Shown here piece by piece: positions 7,317-13,533 of a DNA stretch of 16,654 nt. The notes beneath the pieces were generated by a model. That model worked only from the letters and a program-made list of their open reading frames with translations, ran no database searches and was not told the DNA's origin. Within the stretch, counting starts at the first letter, position 1, and every line of letters starts with the position of its first letter. A program made the translations under genes and the position numbers. The stretch is from contig JAEXBC010000012.1 in the NCBI GenBank assembly GCA_023457875.1, forward strand, positions 1-16,654, written 5' to 3'. Origin of the DNA: Bacillota bacterium (GTDB taxonomy: Bacteria > Bacillota > Clostridia > Lachnospirales > Cellulosilyticaceae).

Positions 7317-7344
7317 TTGACAAATAAATGATTCATAGTAAAAT
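7317..7344 (+). promoter_or_regulatory. Promoter of the pheST operon
   Basis: Perfect TTGACA (7317-7322), 16-nt spacer, TAAAAT (7339-7344). Transcription would begin near 7350 and pass through the T-box leader. A 7-bp inverted repeat, ATTCATA/TATGAAT (7331-7337 and 7344-7350), brackets the -10 box; its meaning is uncertain. Confidence 0.65.
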
Positions 7345-7426
7345 ATGAATTAGTTAATTTAAAATGAGCAAGGCAAAATGGGTATGAGTTCATTTAATGA
7401 GTTAGTTTAAATTGAATGATGTATAG

Positions 7427-7664
7427 AAGCAATGAAAATGCATAGTAGAAGGATAAGAACAAACAGAGAGAAGGTATCACCGGCTGCAAGTACCTTTTTG
7501 CAATCTTATTTTTTCAAATTCACATGGGAGCTTTATCTTTGAAGGTAGTAGAGGATAACGGTGGCTACGTTAGAGCTTAATGAGAGTTTATACAGATGTA
7601 TAAAAATCTGGGTGGTATCGCGGAGATAATAGGCTTCGTCCCTTTTTTGGGACGGAGCTTTTTT
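7427..7664 (+). promoter_or_regulatory. T-box riboswitch, phenylalanine-specific (tRNA-Phe sensing)
   Basis: Controls pheST by binding uncharged tRNA-Phe, which stabilises an antiterminator. Stem I has the AGTA motif (7444-7447), helix ATAAGA/TCTTAT (7453-7458 with 7504-7509), the AGAGAG element (7465-7470) and an apical stem AAGGTA/TACCTT (7471-7476 with 7491-7496) enclosing the CCGGCTGCAAG region. The specifier is read as UUC (Phe) at 7519-7521, followed by the usual A before the lower helix; a second UUC at 7513-7515 is less well placed. A small stem, TAACG/CGTTA, lies at 7556-7572, and stem III is a perfect 7-bp hairpin (7587-7604). The T-box core TGGGTGGTATCGCG (7609-7622) contains bulge UGGU (7613-7616), whose last U fits the A73 discriminator of tRNA-Phe. 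The core has U where ACCGCG is usual. Confidence 0.93.
7633..7664 (+). terminator. T-box regulated terminator ahead of pheS
   Basis: A 10-bp stem, GCTTCGTCCC (7633-7642) with GGGACGGAGC (7649-7658), has one G-U pair and a 6-T loop and is followed by TTTTTT. The CGTCCC strand is the one that would pair with the T-box core in the alternative antiterminator form. Confidence 0.92.
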
Positions 7665-7712
7665 GCTTTTGTACATCTTGATGCAAGGTTAAAAAAAGAA
7701 AGGAGTATTAAA

Positions 7713-8732
7713 ATGAAAGATAAGTTAGAAATGATTAAGCATAGTGCAACTAAAAGTATTGAAACAGCTGAGACTTTGGCAGCTTTAGAAGAGCTTCGTG
7801 TACAATATCTTGGTAAAAAGGGAGAACTGACAGCTGTTCTTCGTAATATGAAGGATCTCAGTAATGAGGAAAGACCACTTATTGGGCAAATCGCTAACGA
7901 GGTAAGAGCTGACATTGAGGAGAGTCTTTCTAGTAAAAAAGTAGCCCTTGAAGAAGCACAGCAAAATAAAAAGCTTCAAGAAGAAGTCTTAGATATTACC
8001 ATGCCAGGCAAGAAGTTAACCATTGGTCATATGCATCCTTTACAAAAAACCTTAGAGGAAGTACAAAATATTTTCCTTGGAATGGGTTATGAAATTGTAG
8101 ACGGACGCGAGGTGGAAACGGCTTATTATAATTTTGATGCCCTTAATCTAGGAGAAGAACACCCTGCCCGTGATGAACAGGATACCTTTTATTTCAACAG
8201 TCATTTAGTACTAAGAACAGCTACTTCGCCTGTACAGGTTCATACTATGGAAAGTGAAAGCTTACCTATTCGTATGATCGCCCCTGGAAGAGTGTATCGT
8301 TCTGACGAAGTAGATGCAACTCATTCACCCGTATTTAATCAAATTGAAGGATTGGTTATTGATAAAAACATCACCTTTGGTGACTTAAAGGGTGTGCTTG
8401 CTGAATTTGCAAAAGCTTTATTCGGAAATAAAGCCCAGGTGAAGTTTAGACCTCACTATTTCCCATTTACAGAACCTAGTGCAGAAATGGATGTATCTTG
8501 CGTGATGTGCGGTGGAAAAGGCTGTAATGTATGTAAGGGTTCTGGTTGGATTGAAATTCTAGGTTGTGGTATGGTTCATCCAAATGTGCTTCAAATGGCA
8601 GGCATTGATCCTACTGTTTATCAAGGCTTTGCATTTGGTGTTGGACTTGAACGTATTACGATGTTACGCTATAACATTAACGATTTAAGATTATTCTATG
8701 AAAACGATATACGTTTCTTATCACAATTTTAG
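7713..8732 (+). CDS. pheS: Phenylalanyl-tRNA synthetase, alpha subunit
   Basis: Catalytic subunit of the alpha2-beta2 enzyme that charges tRNA-Phe. 339 residues, normal for bacteria. The start is the ATG at 7713 with AAAGGAG 8 nt upstream; the same frame is open back to an ATG at 7596, but that lies inside the T-box. The N-terminal 85 or so residues are the coiled-coil tRNA-contacting arm. The class II core follows, with VDGREVETAYYNFDALN, HPARDEQDTFY, RTATSPVQVH, PGRVYRSDEVDATHSPVFNQIEG (motif 2), FRPHYFPFTEPSAEMDV, and motif 3 FGVGLERITMLRYNINDLR. A CxxC-x4-CxxC cluster (C263, C266, C271, C274) sits before GSGWIEILGCGMVHP; it is typical of many Firmicute PheS proteins and may bind zinc. pheT follows after 23 nt. 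Confidence 0.98.
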   Translation: MKDKLEMIKHSATKSIETAETLAALEELRVQYLGKKGELTAVLRNMKDLSNEERPLIGQIANEVRADIEESLSSKKVALEEAQQNKKLQEEVLDITMPGKKLTIGHMHPLQKTLEEVQNIFLGMGYEIVDGREVETAYYNFDALNLGEEHPARDEQDTFYFNSHLVLRTATSPVQVHTMESESLPIRMIAPGRVYRSDEVDATHSPVFNQIEGLVIDKNITFGDLKGVLAEFAKALFGNKAQVKFRPHYFPFTEPSAEMDVSCVMCGGKGCNVCKGSGWIEILGCGMVHPNVLQMAGIDPTVYQGFAFGVGLERITMLRYNINDLRLFYENDIRFLSQF

Positions 8733-8755
8733 GAAAGGCGAAAGGAGAAGTAAAA

Positions 8756-11182
8756 ATGAATGTACCAATGTCATGGCTTAAGCAATATGTAGATATAGAT
8801 GTAGATATAAAGACCTTTGAAGATGCAATGACGATGTCTGGATCTAAGGTAGAGGCAGTAGAAGAAACGGGAAAAGAGATTACAAAGGTAGTAGCAGGAA
8901 AGATTATAGAGGTCAAAGCCCATCCTAACGCTGATAAATTACGCATTATGCAAGTAGATATCAAGGGCGATAGAATACTCCAAATTGTAACGGCAGCTAC
9001 CAATGTACAGCTCGGTGATGTTGTACCAGTGGCCTTAGATGGCGCAACTCTTGCTGGTGGCCTTAAAATTAAATCAGGTAAATTAAGAGGAGAACTTTCA
9101 GAAGGTATGTTTTGCTCTGTTGAAGAACTTGGATTTAAAGAAGAGGATATTGAAGATGCACCACATAATGGGGTATATGTATTCCATCAAGAAATAGGCT
9201 TAGGGGAAGATGTTAAGCCTTACTTTGGACTTGGTGAACAGGTGGTAGAATATGAAATCACTTCTAATCGAGCAGACTGTTTTAGTATCTTAGGTATTGC
9301 TAGAGAAGCTGCAGCAACCTTTAGAAAACCTTTTCATTTTCCAGAAATTAATGTAGAAGAAGTAGAGGGTGATATCAATGCCTTAGCAAAGATATCCATT
9401 GAAAACGAAGCATTATGTCCTCGCTATGCAGCTAGGATTATTAAAAATGTTAAGGTAGGACCTTCTCCAAAGTGGCTAAAGGATCGTCTGCTTTCAGCAG
9501 GTCTTCGTCCTATTAATAATATTGTTGATATTACTAATTATATGCTGCTTGAATTCGGTCAACCTATGCATGCTTTTGATTATGACAAATTAGCTGGGCA
9601 TGAGATTCATGTACGTAATGCAAAAGAAGGTGAAAAGTTTATTACCTTATTTGACGAAGAAAAAATCTTAGATGACTCTATGCTGGTGATTGCAGATAAG
9701 GAAAAAGCTGTGGCTATTGCTGGTGTAATGGGTGGAGACAATTCTAAGGTGACAGAAGAAACCACAACGATTTTATTTGAATGTGCGAACTTTAATGGCT
9801 ATAGCGTAAGACAAACCTCTAAAAAGCTAGGAATTAGAAGTGATTCTTCTATTAAATATACAAAGGGTCTTGATCCAAACAATATCACTCTTGCCCTTGA
9901 AAGAGCAGCTCAGCTCATTAACCTTACTGGAGCTGGTGAAGTGGTAAAAGGCAGCATTGACTGTTATCCACGAAAGAGAGAGCCACTGACTATTAGTTAT
10001 GATGTAGAGTGGATCAATCAATTCTTAGGAACAACCATTTCAGTAGAAGAAATGCTTACTTATTTTGAACTTCTAGAATTCAAAACAGATAAGGCAAATA
10101 AAAAGGTTACTATTCCTACCTTTAGAAGTGATATTACGATGATGGCAGATCTTGCAGAAGAAGTAGCAAGACTTTATGGATATGACAAAATCACACCTAC
10201 GCTTGAAAGAGCACAGCCAACTGTTGGACGCAAAAACTTTGAGCAGGAAATATGCGATCAAATCAGGGCTTTATTAAGTGGCTACGGTGTATATGGTGCA
10301 TTAACCTATACCTTTGAAAGTCCAAAGGTATTTGATAAGCTTTGTATCAAAGAGGATAGTCCATTAAGAGATGTCATGAAGATTACCAATCCTCTTGGCG
10401 AAGATTTCAGTATCATGAGAACCACTACCTTAAATGGTATTTTAACATCCCTTTCTACTAACTTTAATAGAAGAGTAGAAGAGGCTGCACTCTATGAAAT
10501 TGGTAAGATTTACATCAAACAAGAAGGAAAGGCTCCTTCATCAGATGATGTGAAGCATCGCTATGAAGAACAACTTCCACAAGAAATTAAGAAATTAACT
10601 ATTGGTGCCTATGGTAAAAAGACAGATTTCTTTGGGCTCAAGGGTATCATTGAAAGTCTAATGGAAGTACTTCATATTTCAGATGTAGACTATGAAAGAA
10701 ATAGTGAACTGGATTATATGCATCCTGGTCGTACGGCGAGCGTTATCATTAATGGTAAATATGCTGGTTTCCTTGGAGAAATTCATCCACAAGTTGCCAA
10801 AAATTATAATCTAGATACCAGAGTGTATATGGCAGAAATTGATTTACAGACACTATTAGATGCCATTAACCATGATGTAAGCTATCAAGCACTTCCTAAA
10901 TATCCATCTACAGCTAGAGATATTGCTATGCTTGTTAAAAAGGAAACACTTGTTGGAGAACTTGAAAAGGTCATTAAACAACGTGCTGGAAAGTTACTTG
11001 AAAAAGTTGAGCTCTTTGATGTATATGAAGGAGAGCAAATAGAAAGTGGCTATAAATCCGTAGCCTTTAAGTTAATCTTTAGGTCAGAAGAACGTACCTT
11101 GGTTGACGAGGATATCCAAAAATTAATGAAGAAGATTCTAAATGGCTTAGAAATGAACTGCGCAGCAAAGCTTAGAGATTAA
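8756..11182 (+). CDS. pheT: Phenylalanyl-tRNA synthetase, beta subunit
   Basis: Partner of PheS; it supplies tRNA binding and editing of mischarged Tyr-tRNA-Phe. 808 residues, usual length. Domains in order: N-terminal segment MNVPMSWLKQYVDID; EMAP/OB-type tRNA-binding domain about 45-155 (KAHPNADKLRIMQVDI, ELSEGMFCSVEELG); B3/B4 editing domain about 210-390 (INNIVDITNYMLLEFGQPMHAFDYDKL, AIAGVMGG, RQTSKKLGIRSDSSIKYTKGLD); B5 domain about 400-475; catalytic-like core with EEVARLYGYDKITPT and ITNPLGEDFSIMRTT; C-terminal FDX-ACB anticodon-binding domain 715-808 (KYPSTARDIAMLVK to CAAKLRD). The ATG has AAAGGAG about 9 nt upstream. The gene ends the operon just before a strong terminator. Confidence 0.98.
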   Translation: MNVPMSWLKQYVDIDVDIKTFEDAMTMSGSKVEAVEETGKEITKVVAGKIIEVKAHPNADKLRIMQVDIKGDRILQIVTAATNVQLGDVVPVALDGATLAGGLKIKSGKLRGELSEGMFCSVEELGFKEEDIEDAPHNGVYVFHQEIGLGEDVKPYFGLGEQVVEYEITSNRADCFSILGIAREAAATFRKPFHFPEINVEEVEGDINALAKISIENEALCPRYAARIIKNVKVGPSPKWLKDRLLSAGLRPINNIVDITNYMLLEFGQPMHAFDYDKLAGHEIHVRNAKEGEKFITLFDEEKILDDSMLVIADKEKAVAIAGVMGGDNSKVTEETTTILFECANFNGYSVRQTSKKLGIRSDSSIKYTKGLDPNNITLALERAAQLINLTGAGEVVKGSIDCYPRKREPLTISYDVEWINQFLGTTISVEEMLTYFELLEFKTDKANKKVTIPTFRSDITMMADLAEEVARLYGYDKITPTLERAQPTVGRKNFEQEICDQIRALLSGYGVYGALTYTFESPKVFDKLCIKEDSPLRDVMKITNPLGEDFSIMRTTTLNGILTSLSTNFNRRVEEAALYEIGKIYIKQEGKAPSSDDVKHRYEEQLPQEIKKLTIGAYGKKTDFFGLKGIIESLMEVLHISDVDYERNSELDYMHPGRTASVIINGKYAGFLGEIHPQVAKNYNLDTRVYMAEIDLQTLLDAINHDVSYQALPKYPSTARDIAMLVKKETLVGELEKVIKQRAGKLLEKVELFDVYEGEQIESGYKSVAFKLIFRSEERTLVDEDIQKLMKKILNGLEMNCAAKLRD

Positions 11183-11194
11183 ACACAAAATGAA

Positions 11195-11240
11195 GAAGCG
11201 CTTACTAAGAGATTTATCCTTAGTAAGTAGCTTCTTTTTT
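11195..11240 (+). terminator. Intrinsic terminator after pheT
   Basis: The stem pairs GAAGCGCTTACTAAG (11195-11209) with CTTAGTAAGTAGCTTC (11219-11234), with one internal irregularity, and is followed by six T. It lies 13 nt past the pheT stop. Confidence 0.93.
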
Positions 11241-11259
11241 CATATATAAATTTTTTGAT

Positions 11260-11289
11260 GCATTTTTAAAATATTTTTAGGCATACTAG
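11260..11289 (+). promoter_or_regulatory. Possible sporulation-type promoter ahead of the coat gene pair
   Basis: GCATTTT (11260-11266), a 15-nt spacer and CATACTAG (11282-11289) loosely fit the sigma-E pattern (KMATATT and CATACANT), with 6/7 and 6/8 matches. No convincing sigma-A pair is seen in this 79-nt gap. AT-rich sequence makes chance matches likely, so this is only suggestive. Confidence 0.3.
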
Positions 11290-11319
11290 TAATGTTATTT
11301 TTATATAAGGAGGTTAGTC

Positions 11320-11505
11320 ATGGAAGAATTATCTGCAAAAGAATTATCAGCCCTTCAAGATTTATTATCTGAGGAAGAACTTCTCGTCAAGAAATTCCAG
11401 ATGTTAGCTGAGCACAGTCAAGATCCTGAGATTAAACAACAGTTTATGGACATCTCAGCAAAGCATCAAGGACATTTTAATTCACTTTATTCACAATTAA
11501 GATAA
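11320..11505 (+). CDS. Small all-helical protein, probable partner of the CotF-like coat protein
   Basis: 61 residues, start supported by AAGGAGG 6 nt upstream. No signal peptide or membrane segment. The charged, heptad-like sequence predicts two helices: EEELLVKKFQMLAEHSQ and PEIKQQFMDISAKHQGHFNSLYSQL. Residues 20-59 align without gaps to the core of the following CotF-like protein in hydrophobic pattern (F/Y, M, A, Q and helix-end positions), so the two may be distant relatives sharing a ferritin-like helical hairpin; identity is low. It is 12 nt upstream of that gene and clearly co-transcribed. Similar small genes beside CotF-family genes occur in Clostridia and are generally annotated hypothetical or spore-coat associated. 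The function is inferred from context only. Confidence 0.75.
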   Translation: MEELSAKELSALQDLLSEEELLVKKFQMLAEHSQDPEIKQQFMDISAKHQGHFNSLYSQLR

Positions 11506-11517
11506 GGAGGTTCTAAA

Positions 11518-11787
11518 ATGAAAGAGGTTTATACTGAAAAAGAAATTTTAGGTGATGCACTTGCAGCTCAAAAGGCAGCAACTGCAAATTACAATATGAT
11601 GGCTAATGAATGTGTTCACGATGGCGTGAGACAAGCTATATTAGAAGGCCTTGAACAAGAACATGAAATTCAAGTACAGGTTTTTGACGCCATGCATACA
11701 AGAGGCTTTTATCCAACACCCTGTGCTGAAAAACAAAAGGTAGAAGAAGCAAAACAGAAATTTGCACAATGCGTAAAAAAGGCATAA
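11518..11787 (+). CDS. CotF-family spore coat protein
   Basis: 89 residues, AAGGAGG 7 nt upstream of the ATG. The protein matches the CotF-like coat family: YTEKEILGDALAAQKAATANYNMMANEC, then a second helix VRQAILEGLEQEHEIQVQVFDAMHTRGFYPTPCAEKQKVEEAKQKF. The QK...YN...A.EC and EEHxIQxxVFxxMxxRGxYP patterns are typical. It probably folds as a helical, ferritin-like hairpin and is a structural component of the spore coat, made in the mother cell. It has two cysteines (residues about 32 and 69) and a Cys near the C-terminus, which could cross-link. Second gene of a two-gene unit, followed by terminators. Confidence 0.85.
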   Translation: MKEVYTEKEILGDALAAQKAATANYNMMANECVHDGVRQAILEGLEQEHEIQVQVFDAMHTRGFYPTPCAEKQKVEEAKQKFAQCVKKA

Positions 11788-11809
11788 TCTAAATGACACA
11801 TTTTATAAA

Positions 11810-11844
11810 ATAGGAGTAAGTTTTGACTTGCTCCTATCTTTAAG
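11810..11844 (+). terminator. Intrinsic terminator after the CotF-like gene
   Basis: An 11-bp stem, ATAGGAGTAAG (11810-11820) with CTTGCTCCTAT (11827-11837), has one G-T pair and a 6-nt loop. The following tract CTTTAAG is short of T, so termination may be partial. Confidence 0.65.
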
Positions 11845-11869
11845 TCCATGGAAGCTTATGGGTTTTTTT
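11845..11869 (+). terminator. Possible second, weaker terminator
   Basis: CCATGG (11846-11851) and TTATGG (11856-11861) form a 6-bp stem with two G-T pairs around AAGC, followed by G and seven T. It is placed directly behind the first terminator and could back it up. Confidence 0.35.
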
Positions 11870-11989
11870 GAAGTTTATTTAAACCACTTATTCATTTTTA
11901 TAATATGCTACAATTCACAAAGACAAAGAAGGCAGTACATATAAAGAAAAAGACTTATCCTTTGATAACGAGAGATATTTTACAAGATT

Positions 11990-12023
11990 TTTTTGCAAGT
12001 TTAATTAGTTTGACTTGCAAAAA
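11990..12023. promoter_or_regulatory. Perfect inverted repeat over the aminotransferase -35 box (candidate operator)
   Basis: TTTTTGCAAGT (11990-12000) and ACTTGCAAAAA (12013-12023) are perfect 11-bp arms separated by 12 nt. The right arm contains the proposed -35 hexamer TTGCAA. Neither strand has a T-run after the repeat, so it is not a terminator. The rest of the 305-bp gap (11870-11989) shows no other feature. Confidence 0.5.
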
Positions 12024-12042
12024 GCTAAAAAATGTGTATGAT
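12015..12042 (+). promoter_or_regulatory. Candidate promoter of the aminotransferase gene
   Basis: TTGCAA (12015-12020), 16-nt spacer, TATGAT (12037-12042). The transcript would begin about 45 nt before the TTG start codon. Confidence 0.5.
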
Positions 12043-12092
12043 AGTAGTAGGAGTAAATATTTTAAAGCATATGCAATAAGGGGGATATAAAC

Positions 12093-13361
12093 TTGTTAAA
12101 TTTTGCTACTTGTTCGAAAGAGCAACTCATTAAGGAAAAGCAATTACTTGAAGAAAAATATAATGCGTATGTAGGTGAGAATCTAAAACTGGATATGTCT
12201 AGAGGAAAGCCTGCAAGTACACAGTTAGATTTAAATAATGATATCTTATCAACCTTGGAAAGCTATATTTCAGAAGACGGAACGGATGCACGTAATTATG
12301 GTGTACTAGATGGTCTGTGTGAAGCAAAGACTTTATTTTCAGAACTACTGGGAATTGCTAAAGAAAAAATGATTATTGGTGGTAACTCTAGTTTGAATTT
12401 AATGTATGATTCAATGGCGCGTTTATATATCTTTGGTACCCAAGGTCATACCCCATGGGGCAAACTTGATAAGGTAAAATTCCTTTGCCCAAGTCCAGGA
12501 TATGATAGACACTTTTCAATCTGTGAGGACCTAGGCATTGATATGATTGCTGTGCCTATGAAATCAGATGGACCTGACATGGATTATGTGGAGGAACTCG
12601 TAAAAGCGGATGCAAGTATTAAAGGTATTTGGTGTGTTCCTTTATATTCTAATCCACAGGGTATTTCCTACAGTGACGAAGTGGTAGACCGTTTAGCTTC
12701 TATGGAAACAGCTGCCCCAGACTTTAGAATTTTCTGGGATAACGCTTATGGCGTTCATCACATCTATGAAGAAGAAAGTTTAAAAGATATCTTGAAGGCT
12801 ACCGAGAAGGCAGGAAATGAAGATCGTGTCCTTTACTTTTTCTCTACATCGAAAATCACCTTCCCAGGTGCAGGTGTTTCTTTAATGGCATCAAGCCTTA
12901 GCAATATCCAAGAGATTAAGAAGCACATGGGTGCACAAACAATAGGTCATGATAAACTCAATCAATTACGTACAGTTAACTATTTTAAAAATGCAGAGGG
13001 TATAAGAGCTCATATGAAAAAGTTAGCAGATGAGCTAAGACCTAAATTTGATATTGTACTCAATACCTTAGAGAAAGAACTAGGGGGTTCTGGCCTATTA
13101 TCTTGGACTAAGCCTAATGGTGGTTATTTTGTTGCAGTTGATACTTTGCCAGGTTGTGCAAAAGAGACGGTTAGATTAGCGAAAGAAGCTGGTGTGGTAT
13201 TAACTGATGCAGGTGCAACCTATCCTTATAAAAAGGATCCACAAGATACCAATATTAGAATTGCACCTACTTACCCAACTGTTGAAGAGTTAACAAAGGC
13301 AATTGAGCTTTTCTGTGTTTGTGTTAAGTTAGCAGGAGTGAATCGTTTACTAGATAAATAA
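12093..13361 (+). CDS. Aminotransferase class I, AspT-like (probable aspartate aminotransferase)
   Basis: PLP enzyme of fold type I, 422 residues. It resembles the Corynebacterium AspT-like subgroup (Pfam Asp_aminotransf): LDMSRGKPASTQLDL (33-47), RNYGVLDGLCEAKTLFSELLG (67-87), IIGGNSSLNLMYD (94-106), PSPGYDRHF (133-141), LYSNPQG (184-190), FWDNAYGVHH (214-223), FFSTSKITFPGAGVSLMAS (249-267) with the PLP lysine K254, and NIRIAPTYP near the C-terminus, whose Arg binds the substrate carboxylate. The likely reaction is aspartate plus 2-oxoglutarate to oxaloacetate and glutamate; specificity for aromatic substrates cannot be excluded. The start is TTG, 9 nt after GGGGG; the nearest ATG upstream (12071) meets a stop after two codons. 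Monocistronic between its own promoter and terminator. Confidence 0.93.
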   Translation: MLNFATCSKEQLIKEKQLLEEKYNAYVGENLKLDMSRGKPASTQLDLNNDILSTLESYISEDGTDARNYGVLDGLCEAKTLFSELLGIAKEKMIIGGNSSLNLMYDSMARLYIFGTQGHTPWGKLDKVKFLCPSPGYDRHFSICEDLGIDMIAVPMKSDGPDMDYVEELVKADASIKGIWCVPLYSNPQGISYSDEVVDRLASMETAAPDFRIFWDNAYGVHHIYEEESLKDILKATEKAGNEDRVLYFFSTSKITFPGAGVSLMASSLSNIQEIKKHMGAQTIGHDKLNQLRTVNYFKNAEGIRAHMKKLADELRPKFDIVLNTLEKELGGSGLLSWTKPNGGYFVAVDTLPGCAKETVRLAKEAGVVLTDAGATYPYKKDPQDTNIRIAPTYPTVEELTKAIELFCVCVKLAGVNRLLDK

Positions 13362-13374
13362 TAGTAGATTATAT

Positions 13375-13412
13375 AAAAGGCTTTAGAGCATAGTTGCTTT
13401 AAAGCCTTTTTT
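13375..13412 (+). terminator. Intrinsic terminator after the aminotransferase
   Basis: A 16-bp stem, AAAAGGCTTTAGAGCA (13375-13390) with TGCTTTAAAGCCTTTT (13395-13410), has one G-T pair and loop TAGT, with the T-run extending to 13412. It lies just after the stop codon. Confidence 0.95.
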
Positions 13413-13461
13413 GAAGTAAAAGGGACTAAGACGATGCATATTTCATCAAAATAAGGTATGA

Positions 13462-13467
13462 TATAAT
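13462..13467 (+). promoter_or_regulatory. Candidate -10 box for dnaE
   Basis: Perfect TATAAT 66 nt before the dnaE start, within TATGATATAAT. No good -35 hexamer lies 16-18 nt upstream, so assignment is tentative. Confidence 0.35.
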
Positions 13468-13533
13468 GGATGTTATGCTATAGGACGTAAGGTTTAATAG
13501 TGAAGAAAAATGGAGAAAGGAGTTAAGCGGAGG

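Noticed and set aside
7331..7350. 7-bp inverted repeat ATTCATA/TATGAAT across the pheST -10 box
   Set aside because: Short arms in very AT-rich DNA occur easily by chance; the T-box already explains regulation. Mentioned only in the promoter entry.
7596..7712. Upstream extension of the pheS frame from an ATG at 7596
   Set aside because: These codons are the T-box core and terminator; the true start at 7713 has a good RBS and gives the usual PheS N-terminus.
11905..12090. 61-codon open frame before the aminotransferase
   Set aside because: No ribosome binding site, low-complexity Lys-rich product, and it runs through the inverted repeat and promoter of the next gene.
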